A stretch of 64,000 bases of DNA from Saccharothrix deserti (GCF_009769385.1 NZ_ML775959.1:186001-250000); one strand, 5' to 3'. Numbered from the stretch's first letter, positions 42,211 to 54,276 are shown. Notes: generated by a model from the sequence alone, not told the origin. Numbers and translations: made by a program.

Positions 42211-43779
42211 GTGACGGACGCCGACGTGATCATCGTGGGCGCGGGCCCGACCGGCCTGATGCTGGCCGGCGAACTGCGCCTGGCCGGAGTGCGACCGCTG
42301 GTACTGGAGCGGCAGCCGCAGCACCAAGAAACCCCGAAGGCCAACGGTCTCGGCGGGCAGATCCTGGAACTGCTGCGCTACCGAGGCCTGCTGGACCGGT
42401 TCGAAGCAGCCAGTACCGGCCCCACCCACCCTGCTCCCCGATACCCGTTCGGCAGCGTGCACATGGACTTCTCGCAGCTGGCGGATCCCCCGCTGCGGGG
42501 GCTGGCGCTTCCGCAACCGCGACTCGAACGCCTGCTCGGCGAACACGCCCGCGAACTCGGCGCCGACATCCGCCGCGGGCAGGAGATGGTCGGGGTCGGC
42601 CAGGACGACGCCACGGTGACCGCGGACGTGCGCGGCCCGGACGGGCCCTACCGGGTGACCGCCCGATACCTGGTGGGCTGCGACGGCGCGCACAGCAGGG
42701 TCCGCGACAGGGCGGGCATCCCGTTCCCCGGCACCACCTATCCAGAGGTCAACCGGCTCGGCCAGGTCACCTTGCCCGATTCGGTGACCCGGCTCGACAA
42801 CGGCGACCTCGACGTCCCCGGGCTGGGCAGGATCCGCGCGGGTCTCTTCACCCGGACAGACCGCGGTGTCTTCGGGCTCGGGTGGCTCACCCCCGAGGTT
42901 GTGCTCGTCCAGACCACCGAAGACGAGCCCACCGAAACCGACAACGACGCGCCGCTGACCCTGACCGAGCTCCAGGACAGCATCCGCCGCGTGCTCGGCG
43001 CGGACCTACCCCTGGGAGAACCGATTCGGCTGTCGCGCTACCAGTTCCAGGCTCGGCAGGCCGAAAGATATCGCGACGGGCGGATCCTGCTGGCCGGCGA
43101 TGCGGCTCACCTGTTCCCCGCCACGGGCGTGGGCCTCAACGCCGGCATGCTCGACACGGTCAACCTCGCCTGGAAGCTGGCCGCCGACATCCACGGCTGG
43201 GCGCCGGCCGGCCTGCTGGACACGTACCACCACGAACGCCACTTCGCCGGCGCACGGACACTGCTCCACACCCAGGCTCAGGTGGCACTGCGGCGCGGAG
43301 ACGACCCAGCCGCCGAAGCGCTTCGGGAAATCTTCCTGGAACTGCTCGTCGACGAGCAGCCGTTGCGCCGCATGGGAGCCCTTGTCGCCGGCACCGACAT
43401 CCGCTACCCGATGCCCAACCCCAACGGACACGCCTTGACCGGCACCTTCGCACCCGACCTCACCCTGCACACCGACCAGGGCACGACCAGCGTCGCGGAA
43501 CTCATGCACACCGCACGGCCCATCCTCCTCGACCTAGCCGACCGCCCGGACCTCCGCGAGATCGCCCGGGACTGGCGGCACCGCGTCGACATCCACACCG
43601 CGAAAACCGATCACCGACCAGCCGACGCCCTCCTGATCCGCCCGGACGCCCACATCGCCTGGGCCGCAACCATCGACGAACCCGCCGACACCGCCGTGGA
43701 CGCGCTGCGAGAAGCGCTCTCCGGCTGGTTCGGCACACCCCTGAAAACGACGGTGCCCGTCACCGATCGGCCCTCCTGA
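42211..43779 (+). CDS. FAD-dependent aromatic monooxygenase
   Basis: A 522-residue class A flavoprotein hydroxylase that uses NAD(P)H and O2 to hydroxylate an aromatic or polyketide substrate. The three FAD fingerprints are present: GAGPTGLMLAGELRLAG at the N-terminus, the DG motif LVGCDGAHSRVRDRAG near residue 157, and the GD motif RILLAGDAAHLFPATGVGLN near 292. The C-terminal thioredoxin-like domain is full length. Relatives include polyketide tailoring oxygenases and antibiotic-inactivating enzymes such as rifampicin monooxygenase; sequence alone does not choose between them. The GTG start follows GGGGAGGAGCC. It lies divergent from AAC(3), so a joint role in resistance or tailoring is possible. 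Confidence 0.88.
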   Translation: MTDADVIIVGAGPTGLMLAGELRLAGVRPLVLERQPQHQETPKANGLGGQILELLRYRGLLDRFEAASTGPTHPAPRYPFGSVHMDFSQLADPPLRGLALPQPRLERLLGEHARELGADIRRGQEMVGVGQDDATVTADVRGPDGPYRVTARYLVGCDGAHSRVRDRAGIPFPGTTYPEVNRLGQVTLPDSVTRLDNGDLDVPGLGRIRAGLFTRTDRGVFGLGWLTPEVVLVQTTEDEPTETDNDAPLTLTELQDSIRRVLGADLPLGEPIRLSRYQFQARQAERYRDGRILLAGDAAHLFPATGVGLNAGMLDTVNLAWKLAADIHGWAPAGLLDTYHHERHFAGARTLLHTQAQVALRRGDDPAAEALREIFLELLVDEQPLRRMGALVAGTDIRYPMPNPNGHALTGTFAPDLTLHTDQGTTSVAELMHTARPILLDLADRPDLREIARDWRHRVDIHTAKTDHRPADALLIRPDAHIAWAATIDEPADTAVDALREALSGWFGTPLKTTVPVTDRPS

Positions 43780-43897
43780 CCGGCCGACCGGCCGACCGGA
43801 CATCGGGCCAGATCGGTCACGGTCGTTTCGGTGCACACCGGGATTCGTCGGAGTTGGCTCAGGTTTCGGTGGTCAGGATCGCGGTCAAGACCTGTAG

Positions 43898-44053
43898 CGC
43901 GCGCCCGCCGGTGTCGTCAACGACATCGCGGGCGCGTTCCGCCTGGCGACCGACCTCGGCCTCGATCCGGTGGTGCACCTGCCCCGACCCGACGGCACCA
44001 CGGTCGCCTTGCCCCGCAACCCGATCAACCTCTCCGCCGCGCCTGCCCGCACC
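43898..44053 (+). pseudogene. C-terminal fragment of a CaiB/BaiF family CoA-transferase
   Basis: RAPAGVVNDIAGAFRLATDL, GLDPVVHLPRPDGTTVALPR and NPINLSAAPA match the C-terminal part of family III CoA-transferases. The frame is stopped immediately upstream by TAG (43895-43897) and no other part of the gene remains. It is an isolated relic inside the 598-bp gap between the monooxygenase and the small-protein operon. Confidence 0.6.
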
Positions 44054-44219
44054 TGCCGTCGACGCGAGCGAATGAAACCGGTCGCACGGGGGTGCGCGTC
44101 ACCCCGGCAGGTGAGAGGAGAGGGCTGCGCAGGGGGAGAAGCGCTGCACGGCGTAACGGTTTTCGGGATTGTGTTCGGGCTGTCACCACTATTCGGTGGT
44201 CAATCGCGCGCATCCTTGT

Positions 44220-44236
44220 CACCCCGGTCCGGGGTG
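44220..44236. promoter_or_regulatory. Perfect 17-bp palindrome upstream of the small-protein operon
   Basis: CACCCCGGTCCGGGGTG has 8-bp perfect arms around a single T. It lies about 140 bp before the first gene of the 44.4-48.1 kb operon. It may be an operator on DNA or, if transcribed, a stable hairpin in the leader. Confidence 0.5.
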
Positions 44237-44292
44237 GCCACGATGAGAGTGCGGGGCGTCGACCGCGAATGGTGCGGGTGAAGGGGCATCCG

Positions 44293-44308
44293 CGCGATTT
44301 CGATCGCG
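44293..44308 (+). promoter_or_regulatory. TTCG-tetraloop hairpin in the operon leader
   Basis: CGCGATTTCGATCGCG folds as a 6-bp perfect stem closed by a UUCG tetraloop, one of the most stable RNA loops. It is about 70 bases before the start of the 74-residue small protein, suggesting a structured 5' leader, either an attenuator element or an mRNA stabiliser. Confidence 0.5.
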
Positions 44309-44377
44309 ATCCACCCGCGCGCCGCACACCTTCTTCTGCTCGCCAACGCCCCCTTTTCCGATCACCGGGGATGCGAC

Positions 44378-44602
44378 ATGACCGACGGCAGGCGGTTCGA
44401 CCCGCCCGGGCACATGACCGACTTCGACCACATCGCGGACCAGCGCGAACACCGGGCCCGCTCGGCGGCCGTCGTGCGGGCGGACGGCACCACCGTGCCG
44501 CTGTCCGTGCCGAACGACTTCGTGACACCCACCGGCGGCGGCTACTTCTTCACGCCGTCCACCACCGCGCCGCGCACCGTGCTGGGCGCGGCCGAATCCT
44601 GA
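44378..44602 (+). CDS. Small 74-residue protein, first gene of a ThDP/amine-oxidase operon
   Basis: I do not recognise a family. The codon pattern is strongly coding (G/C in nearly every third position) and GGGG sits about 9 bp before the ATG. The N-terminal half is charged and helical (MTDFDHIADQREHRARSAAV). The C-terminal half is uncharged, rich in Gly, Thr, Ser, Pro and aromatics (VPNDFVTPTGGGYFFTPSTT). A charged leader-like half and a polar, aromatic core-like half resemble a RiPP precursor, and the next two genes encode possible modifying enzymes. It could equally be a small subunit or chaperone of the amine oxidase. The ThDP enzyme starts 30 bp downstream. Confidence 0.65.
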   Translation: MTDGRRFDPPGHMTDFDHIADQREHRARSAAVVRADGTTVPLSVPNDFVTPTGGGYFFTPSTTAPRTVLGAAES

Positions 44603-44632
44603 CCGAACACCGCGAACAGGGGAGAAGACTTC

Positions 44633-46435
44633 GTGACGACCACGAAATCACCCGAACAACGAGACGTGGAGACGGTGGTGGCGGCCGGACTCGGCCGTGA
44701 CGTCATCTTCGAGTACCTGCGCAACGCGGGTGTGGACCAGCTGTTCGGCGTGCCCGGGACGAACGAGGTGCCGATCATCGACGGCACCGACGTGAAGTCC
44801 AACCTGATCTCGTACGTGCCGTGCCTGCACGAGAACATCGCGCTCGGCGCGGCGATGGGGTACGCCCGGCTCACCGGCCGGCCGGGCGTGGTCGAGCTGC
44901 ACGTCACCCCCGGTGTCGGGCACGCCATCGGCAACCTCTACAACGCGGCCAAGTCGCACATCCCGGTGGTGGTGCTGTGCGGCCAGCAGCACAGCGACCT
45001 GCTGTTCCAGGAGCCGCTGCTGGCGTCCGACCTGGTCCGCACCGCCGAGCAGCACACCAAGTGGTCCTACGAGGTGCGCGGCCCCGACGAGATCGGCCCG
45101 GCGATGCAACGTGCGCTCAAGGTCGCCCTCGCGCCGCCGCAGGGGCCGGTGTTCCTGTCGATCCCGTGGGAGTTCACCGTCCAACCCGCCCGCGACGAGG
45201 GGCAGGGCCGGGTCACGCGCATCGCGCCCGGTTTCATCGGCGACCCGACCGAGGTGGAGAGGGCCGCCCGGATCCTCTCCGGCGCGCCCGATCCGGTCAT
45301 CGTCGTCGGCGACGGGGTGGGCGCGGCCGACGCGTGGGCCGAGGTGTCCGCGTTGGCGGACAAGCTCGTCAACCCGCGCATCTACAGCGAGCCGTTGAGC
45401 AGCTTCATGAACTACGACACCGCCGACAGCCGCTGGCGGGGCGAGCTGCCCGCGTTCCAGGAGAAGATGCGGCAGGTGTTCGAGGGCGCCGGTGTGGCGT
45501 TCCTGTGCGGGTTCAACGCCCAGGCGCAACTCGTGGTGTTCAACTGGGCGCGCGGCCAGCTCATCCCGCCGGACGTGCCGCTGGTCTACCTGCACAACGA
45601 CCCGTGGCAGCTGGGCAAGAACTTCTACGGCGAGGCCGCGATCCTCGGCGACATCAAGGCGACCCTGCCGCGGATCACCGCCCTCATGCCGGATCCGCCG
45701 GCTCCGGACGGCTCGCGCGCCTCGGACGACGCCACCCGGAAGCGGGACCGGGAGCGCCGCGCCGCCGTCGTCGCCAAGGCCGCGTCCCTGAGCACGGACG
45801 GCCGGATACCCGGCGAAGCGGTCGCCGTGGCGCTGCGCGAGGTGCAGGACAAGGGCCTCGCACCCAACCTCACCCTCGTCAACGAGGCCGTGTCGGACTC
45901 CGGGGCGTTCCAGAAGCACCTCCGGTTCGACACGCCGACCAGCTACTTCGTCGGCCAGGGCGGATCGCTCGGCTACTCGATGCCCGCCGCGCTCGGCACC
46001 GCGCTCGCGGACGGCGACCGCACGGTCGTCAACGTCGTCGGCGACGGGTCCGCCCTGTTCTACCCGCAGTGCTGGTGGACCGCGGACAAGCTGGACCTCG
46101 CGATCCTGTTCGTGGTGCTGAACAACCAGGCGTACAAGACGCTGATCATCGGCCTCGAGGAGGTCGAGCGCTCGTACGGCTGGTACCCGACCGGACCGGC
46201 GGGCTACCTCCGGCTCCCGCCGCCACCGGACCTCGACTTCGTGCAGCTGGCCGCCGGGTACGGGATCACGGGCGAGCACGTCACCGTCGCCGCCGAACTC
46301 GAAGCCGCGCTCACCCGCGGGCTCGAACACGTGCGCGGCAACCGCCGGTCGTACGTGATCGAGGTGGCGACCACCGCCGACGTGCCGTCGCCCGAAGCCC
46401 GGACCTGGTTCGACGAAGTCGTCGTCGTGCCCTGA
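44633..46435 (+). CDS. Thiamine diphosphate-dependent decarboxylase (benzoylformate decarboxylase/ALS-like)
   Basis: A 600-residue ThDP enzyme with the three-domain POX/ALS/benzoylformate decarboxylase layout. The cofactor-activating Glu is in CLHENIALGAAMGYARL. The ThDP/metal motif begins GDGSALFYPQCWWTADKLDL and ends at NNQ (GDGS-x-NN). A central nucleotide-type domain shows PVIVVGDGVGAADAW. The GTG start follows GGGGAG. It probably decarboxylates a 2-oxo acid to an aldehyde or joins it to another carbonyl. Next to an amino-acid-type oxidase, the natural reading is amino acid to 2-oxo acid to aldehyde. The substrate is unknown. Confidence 0.85.
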   Translation: MTTTKSPEQRDVETVVAAGLGRDVIFEYLRNAGVDQLFGVPGTNEVPIIDGTDVKSNLISYVPCLHENIALGAAMGYARLTGRPGVVELHVTPGVGHAIGNLYNAAKSHIPVVVLCGQQHSDLLFQEPLLASDLVRTAEQHTKWSYEVRGPDEIGPAMQRALKVALAPPQGPVFLSIPWEFTVQPARDEGQGRVTRIAPGFIGDPTEVERAARILSGAPDPVIVVGDGVGAADAWAEVSALADKLVNPRIYSEPLSSFMNYDTADSRWRGELPAFQEKMRQVFEGAGVAFLCGFNAQAQLVVFNWARGQLIPPDVPLVYLHNDPWQLGKNFYGEAAILGDIKATLPRITALMPDPPAPDGSRASDDATRKRDRERRAAVVAKAASLSTDGRIPGEAVAVALREVQDKGLAPNLTLVNEAVSDSGAFQKHLRFDTPTSYFVGQGGSLGYSMPAALGTALADGDRTVVNVVGDGSALFYPQCWWTADKLDLAILFVVLNNQAYKTLIIGLEEVERSYGWYPTGPAGYLRLPPPPDLDFVQLAAGYGITGEHVTVAAELEAALTRGLEHVRGNRRSYVIEVATTADVPSPEARTWFDEVVVVP

Positions 46436-46472
46436 TCCCGCAACCCCTGATCCCGTAGCGAGGAGACGCACC

Positions 46473-48122
46473 ATGACCGAATCAGTGGACTACGCGATCG
46501 TCGGGGGAGGGGTCTCCGGCCTGTACACCGCGTGGCGGCTGCTGGACGACGACGCCAACCGGACGGTGGTCGTGCTCGAAGCCTCCGACCGGGTCGGCGG
46601 ACGCCTGCTGACCTGGAACCCGGCGGGCGAGGACGGCGGCCTGCGCGCCGAACTGGGCGGTATGCGGTTCTTCCCGCAGCAGGAAATGGTCACCGCGCTG
46701 ATCGACCGGATCGGCCTGGCGGACCAGCGGATCCCGTTCTACACCAACGGTCCGGGCCTGATCTGGAGCCTGCGAGGCAACCGCTGCGCCGCGGGCGACA
46801 CCGAAGCCGCGGGGAGCCGGTACGCGCTGGAGGACGACGAACGGGGCAAATCGCCCGCCGACCTGGTGAACGACGTCATCGACGCGGTGCTGAAGGACAA
46901 CGGCGTGTTCGAGGTGCCCACGACCCGCAAGGGCTGGGACGAGCTGAAGCCGAAGCTCGCCTACCGGGGCCGTCCGCTGTGGACGGTCGGCTACTGGAAC
47001 CTGCTGTACGACAAGCTGTCCCCCGAGGCTTACCAGTACATCGTGGACGCCTTCGGGTACTACACGACGTCGCTGAACTGGAACGCGGCCGAGGCGTTCC
47101 AGGCCCTGTCGCTCGACTTCACCACCGACCCGGCGTACGAGACGCTGGCCAGGGGCTTCGACCAGATCCCGCGCACGCTCGCGGACGGGGTCCGCGGCCT
47201 GGGAGGCGACCGCGCCATCCGCACGGACACCACCGTGCGGGGCATCGAGGCGCAGTCGGACGGCTCGGTGCTGCTCAGGTGCGGCCCGGCCGGCGACGTG
47301 CACGCCACGAACGTGGTGCTCTGCCTGCCCCGGCGTTCGCTGGAACTGCTCGACCCCAGCGAGAGCTTCGACCTGCACACCGACCTCCGGCTGCGCGACC
47401 TGGTGTCGTCGGTGCGCCCCTACCCGGCGTTCAAGCTGTTCCTGCTGCACGAACAGCGCTGGTGGGAGCAGTACGGCTGGAACGGCGAGCGGATCGAGCA
47501 CGGCCGCTCGGTCACCGACATGCCGATCCGGCAGACCTACTACCTGCGGCCCGACGCGTGCGAGCACGGGGCGTGCCCGGAGTACGGCCTGGTGATGGCC
47601 TCCTACGACGACTCGACCGCGGTCGACTTCTGGCGCGGCCTCGAACAGACCGACCGCGAGGTGGCCAGGAACGACGAGGGGGTGGCCGCCAAGATGGCCG
47701 AGGTGTTCGCCACCTTCACCGGGCTCGGCCTCGACTCGGCGGAGGTCCCGCCGTTCGACCCGCCGCCGGTGCTGCACGAGGCCCCGGAGGCGATGATCGA
47801 CCACGCCCGGCGGCAGCTCGCGCGGCTGCACGGGATCACCGTCGAGCAGGTGCCGCAGCCGCTGTTCGGCGCCTACGCCGACTGGAGCCTCGACCCGTTC
47901 GGCGGCGGCTGGAACTTCTGGGAACCGCAGGTCAACCCGCAGGAGGTGATGCCGGCCGTGCGGCACCCGTTGCCGCGGGCCAACGTCTACATCGCGGGTG
48001 AGGCGTACTCGGGCGTCCAGGGTTGGGTCGAGGGCGCGCTGACGACCGCGGAGAAGGTCCTCCAGGACGGTTTCAAGCTGGAGGTCCCCGACTGGCTGAA
48101 GAACGTCTACCTGGGCTGGTAG
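46473..48122 (+). CDS. Flavin-dependent amine/L-amino acid oxidase
   Basis: A 549-residue flavin amine oxidase superfamily protein. FAD binding is shown by DYAIVGGGVSGLYTAWRLL and VVLEASDRVGGRLLTW at the N-terminus, GGMRFFPQQEM near the active site, and VYIAGEAYSGVQGWVEGALT at the C-terminus. GGGWNFWEP and ADWSLDPFGG form the aromatic wall typical of L-amino acid oxidases. There is no signal peptide, unlike many secreted LAAOs. The ATG follows GAGGAG. It should oxidise an amine or amino acid with O2, giving an imine, H2O2 and, after hydrolysis, a 2-oxo acid or aldehyde. It is the last gene of the operon, which ends at a strong hairpin. Confidence 0.88.
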   Translation: MTESVDYAIVGGGVSGLYTAWRLLDDDANRTVVVLEASDRVGGRLLTWNPAGEDGGLRAELGGMRFFPQQEMVTALIDRIGLADQRIPFYTNGPGLIWSLRGNRCAAGDTEAAGSRYALEDDERGKSPADLVNDVIDAVLKDNGVFEVPTTRKGWDELKPKLAYRGRPLWTVGYWNLLYDKLSPEAYQYIVDAFGYYTTSLNWNAAEAFQALSLDFTTDPAYETLARGFDQIPRTLADGVRGLGGDRAIRTDTTVRGIEAQSDGSVLLRCGPAGDVHATNVVLCLPRRSLELLDPSESFDLHTDLRLRDLVSSVRPYPAFKLFLLHEQRWWEQYGWNGERIEHGRSVTDMPIRQTYYLRPDACEHGACPEYGLVMASYDDSTAVDFWRGLEQTDREVARNDEGVAAKMAEVFATFTGLGLDSAEVPPFDPPPVLHEAPEAMIDHARRQLARLHGITVEQVPQPLFGAYADWSLDPFGGGWNFWEPQVNPQEVMPAVRHPLPRANVYIAGEAYSGVQGWVEGALTTAEKVLQDGFKLEVPDWLKNVYLGW

Positions 48123-48133
48123 CCGAACCCGCT

Positions 48134-48175
48134 GATCGTCGGTGTCGCCACGCGAGGGCGGCGGCACCGACGATC
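48134..48175. terminator. Bidirectional hairpin terminator
   Basis: GATCGTCGGTGTCGCC (48134-48149) pairs with GGCGGCACCGACGATC (48160-48175) over 16 bp with one G-U-type mismatch and a 10-base loop. It lies in the 79-bp gap between the convergent amine oxidase and beta-galactosidase genes and should end both operons. Confidence 0.8.
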
Positions 48176-48201
48176 GGCCATGTCAGGGCCGGGCAACGCC
48201 G

Positions 48202-51150
<2,949 letters not shown>

Positions 51151-52014
51151 TCAGCCCCGCACCGCGCCCTTGACGGCGTCGGCGATGAAACCGCGGGCGA
51201 ACAACGCGAACATGATCACGAGTGGCAGCACGGCGAGCAGGGCACCTGCCATGATCATGCTGTAGTCCTGGCCGTAGGACCTGTTGAGTTGGGACAGTGC
51301 AACCTGAAGTGTCAACCGGTCCGGGTCGACGAGCACGATCAACGGCCAGACGTAGTCGTTCCAGGCCATGATGAACGTGTAGATGCCGAGGAACGCCAGG
51401 CCCGGCCGGATCACCGGCAGGGCGACGTGCCAGTACTGGCGGAAGAAGCCGCACCCGTCGAGGCGGGCGGCGTCGAGCAGTTCGTCCGGCACCGCACCGG
51501 TGATGTACTGGCGCATCCAGAAGATGCCGAAGGCGTTGGCCGCCGCCGGCACGATCAACGCCTGCAACTCCCCGGCCCACCCGAATTTCACCATGATGAG
51601 GAATTGCGGGATCAGCGAGAGCTGTGCAGGCAGCATGAACATCGCGATCAGCACGCCGAACAGCACCCGCCGGCCGGGGAACTCGAACTTCGCGAAGGTG
51701 AAGGCCGCCAGCGAGTCGAAGAAGAGCACCAGCACCGTGGTCGACACCGCGACCACGATGGTGTTGCCCATCGCGGCGAAGAACGGGATCTTCTCGAAGA
51801 CGTGTGCGATGTTCGTCGCCAGTTCGGAGCCGATGGTCAGCGTCGGCGGGTACCGGTAGATCGCGCTGGTCGTGTTGGTCGCCATCACGATCATCCAGTA
51901 GAACGGGAACAACGACACGACGACGCCGAGGAGCAGGATCGCGTGGCGCAGGAGTCCCCTGGGCCGCTTGGCCCCCGCGGTGGGCTTGGCACGCAGCACG
52001 GCCGCTCCTCTCAT
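51151..52014 (-). CDS. Carbohydrate ABC transporter permease (MalG-like)
   Basis: A 287-residue inner-membrane permease of the CUT1 sugar ABC family with six predicted helices (for example HAILLLGVVVSLFPFYWMIV, LPAQLSLIPQFLIMVKFGWA). The EAA loop that contacts the ATPase is DELLDAARLDGCGFF. The start overlaps the stop of the MalF-like gene by 4 bp, so the two subunits are co-translated. No ATPase gene is in the operon, as is common in actinomycetes that share one MsmK/UgpC-type ATPase among several importers. Confidence 0.93.
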   Translation of the reverse strand: MRGAAVLRAKPTAGAKRPRGLLRHAILLLGVVVSLFPFYWMIVMATNTTSAIYRYPPTLTIGSELATNIAHVFEKIPFFAAMGNTIVVAVSTTVLVLFFDSLAAFTFAKFEFPGRRVLFGVLIAMFMLPAQLSLIPQFLIMVKFGWAGELQALIVPAAANAFGIFWMRQYITGAVPDELLDAARLDGCGFFRQYWHVALPVIRPGLAFLGIYTFIMAWNDYVWPLIVLVDPDRLTLQVALSQLNRSYGQDYSMIMAGALLAVLPLVIMFALFARGFIADAVKGAVRG

Positions 52015-52982
52015 TTCTCACGCCGTTGGACGAGGCGCCAGTTGATGGCCGCGAAGAGCGCGATGACCGCGAAGACCACCCAGGCGATCGCGGCGCCGTA
52101 GCCGAAGTCGCGGTTGTCGAAGGCCTGGTGGTAGAAGTAGAGGACCATGGTCAGGGCGCCCTGACCGGGGCCGCCGGTGTTGGGGTTCAGCGTCGTGTTG
52201 GTGCCGAACAGGACCTGGGGTTCGGTGAAGCTCTGCAACCCGCTCACGGTCGAGACGATGACCGTGAACAGGATGATCGGTCGCAGCATGGGGATCGTGA
52301 TGCGGAAGAAGGTCTGCACCGGGCCCGCGCCGTCGATCTTCGCCGCCTCGTACACGTCCGACGGGATCGTCTGCATGCCCGCGAGGTAGATGATCGCGTT
52401 GTAGCCGGTCCACTGCCAGGTCATCACGGTGGCGACCGCGATCTTCATGCCGAGCGGGTCGGTGAGCCACCTGCCCGTCGGCAGGCCGACCGCCTGCAGG
52501 AACGCGTTGATCAGTCCGAAGTTCGTGCTGAACACCGCGCCGAAGAAGATCGCCACCGCGACCAGCGAGGTGATGTTGGGGACGAAGTAGGCGACCCGGT
52601 AGAAGGCGCTGAACCGCTTGGTCGAGTTCAGCATCGCCGCGATCACCAGCGCGATGGACAGCATCGGGATCGTCGAGATGAACCAGATGATGAACGTGTT
52701 CCGCATGGACAGCCAGAACGTGCCGTCCTCCAGCACGTAGCGGAACTGGTCGAGCCCGACGAACTGCATCTCGCCCAGGCCGTCCCACCGGTGGAACGCC
52801 AGGTACAGCGAGAACAGCACCGGGAACAGCCCGAACACCGCGAAGATCACGAAGAAGGGTGAGATCGCCAGGTATTGCGGCCAGTACGACCGGATCCGGC
52901 GGGAGCCCGGAGCGCGAGAAACGCTCACGTCCGGGTCCACCGCCGGTTTCCGCGCCGGCCTGGCCGCGCGCAACGTCGCCAA
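52011..52982 (-). CDS. Sugar ABC transporter permease (MalF-like)
   Basis: A 323-residue CUT1-family permease partnering the MalG-like subunit. It has about six membrane helices (YLAISPFFVIFAVFGLFPVL, NTFIIWFISTIPMLSIALVI, TVIVSTVSGLQSF) and a canonical EAA loop (SDVYEAAKIDGAGPVQTFF). It starts 1 bp after the binding-protein gene and overlaps the MalG-like gene, giving the classic binding protein-MalF-MalG order. It should import an oligosaccharide delivered by the lipoprotein. Confidence 0.93.
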   Translation of the reverse strand: MATLRAARPARKPAVDPDVSVSRAPGSRRIRSYWPQYLAISPFFVIFAVFGLFPVLFSLYLAFHRWDGLGEMQFVGLDQFRYVLEDGTFWLSMRNTFIIWFISTIPMLSIALVIAAMLNSTKRFSAFYRVAYFVPNITSLVAVAIFFGAVFSTNFGLINAFLQAVGLPTGRWLTDPLGMKIAVATVMTWQWTGYNAIIYLAGMQTIPSDVYEAAKIDGAGPVQTFFRITIPMLRPIILFTVIVSTVSGLQSFTEPQVLFGTNTTLNPNTGGPGQGALTMVLYFYHQAFDNRDFGYGAAIAWVVFAVIALFAAINWRLVQRREK

Positions 52983-52983
52983 C

Positions 52984-54276
52984 TCAGCTCAGCCCGAGGC
53001 GCTGGCCGATGCGCTTGGCCTCGGCGACGGCATCGTTCCACGCGGCGTTCGGGTCCTTCCCGCTCGACTCCACGTTGGTCAGCTCCGTCTGGAACGGCGC
53101 CGACACGGCCTGGTCGTTCGGGCTCTCGTACTGCACCGGGATCTTCTGCGCGGCCGGGCCGAAGACCTCGATCGTGACCTGCCCGCCGAAGAACGGGTCG
53201 GCCGCGGTCAGCGCGGGGGAGGTGTACGTCGCCGGGGTCGAGGGGAACAGCGCGGAGTCGGTGAACCCGCGGGCCTGGTTCTCCGGGCTGAGGATCCAGC
53301 TGATGATCTTGAACGCCACGTCCGGCTTCGAGCACTCCTTCGGGATCGCGAGGAACGAGCCGCCGATGTTCGCCGGACCTCCCGGCCCGGCGGCCACGCC
53401 CCACTTGCCCGAGGTGTCCGCCGCCGCGGACTTGATGTCGATGGCGGACCACGCCGCGCCGGTCAGGGTGGACAACGCGCCGCTGGTCAGGCCCGCGTTC
53501 CAGTCCGGCGTGTTGGCCTGGCTCTTCGCGTTGATGCCGAGCGCGATGGTGCTGGTCGCCAGGTCCCAGGCCCGGCGGATGTGGTCCTGGTCGCCGATGA
53601 AGCGCTCGTTCTCGTCCACGTACCGCGCCGTGCCCTGCCCGACGATCAGGTTGAACACCGCCCAGGTCTCCGAGATCATGAACGCGTCGGCACGGGCCTT
53701 CTTCAGCTCGACGCCGGCCGCGAAGTAGTCCTCCCAAGTGGACATCTGCGCGGCGATCTGGGCGGGCTCGGACGGCAGTCCGGCCGCCGCGAAGACGTCT
53801 CTGCGGTAGAACATCGCGGTCGGGCCGATGTCGATCGGGAAGCCGATCAGCTTGCCGTCCTTGGTCATGCCCTTCTGCCACTTCCAGGGCAGGTACTGGT
53901 CGGCGATGCTGCCGGCGCCCAGGTCGAGCAGGTTGAGGAACCGGTCGGCCTGCGGTGCGAACGAGGCGAAGTCCTCGCCCTTGATCCCGGTGATGTCGGG
54001 GATGAACTCGCCGCCGCTGGACATCGTGGTGACCAGCTTCTCCTTGAAGTTGCCACCGATCTGCTGCGGCTTGAGCTCGACCTCGGTGAAGCGCGTGACG
54101 GCTTCGTCGACGACCTTCTTGCTCAGCCCGTCCGCCCAGTACCACAGGTCCATCGCGTTGCCGCCCGCGCTGGACCCGCCGGATGCCGAGGTCGAGCAGG
54201 CGGCCGTGCCGCCCAGTGCCGCGCCCGCCATGCCGAGCATGCCGAGCCGCAGGATTCGCCGCCGGGACAGTTCCAT
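52984..54276 (-). CDS. ABC transporter sugar-binding lipoprotein
   Basis: A 430-residue extracellular solute-binding protein of the CUT1 type. The N-terminus combines a twin-arginine signal (SRRRILRLGMLGMAGAALGG) with a lipobox ending at Cys27 (GTAAC), so it is probably a Tat-exported lipoprotein anchored outside the membrane. Two-lobe features include LWYWADGLSKKVVDEA, IGFPIDIGPTAMFYRRDVFA and IGGSFLAIPKECSKPDVAFK. The ATG at 54276 lies 8 bp after the kinase stop. It supplies sugar ligands to the two permeases. The ligand is unknown, but neighbouring hydrolases suggest an oligosaccharide containing mannose, fucose and galactose. Confidence 0.92.
   Translation of the reverse strand: MELSRRRILRLGMLGMAGAALGGTAACSTSASGGSSAGGNAMDLWYWADGLSKKVVDEAVTRFTEVELKPQQIGGNFKEKLVTTMSSGGEFIPDITGIKGEDFASFAPQADRFLNLLDLGAGSIADQYLPWKWQKGMTKDGKLIGFPIDIGPTAMFYRRDVFAAAGLPSEPAQIAAQMSTWEDYFAAGVELKKARADAFMISETWAVFNLIVGQGTARYVDENERFIGDQDHIRRAWDLATSTIALGINAKSQANTPDWNAGLTSGALSTLTGAAWSAIDIKSAAADTSGKWGVAAGPGGPANIGGSFLAIPKECSKPDVAFKIISWILSPENQARGFTDSALFPSTPATYTSPALTAADPFFGGQVTIEVFGPAAQKIPVQYESPNDQAVSAPFQTELTNVESSGKDPNAAWNDAVAEAKRIGQRLGLS

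Noticed and set aside
44140..44210. ACCAC-N6-GTGGT near 44.19 kb as an operator
   Set aside because: Only 5-bp arms in a GC-rich context; not distinguishable from chance.
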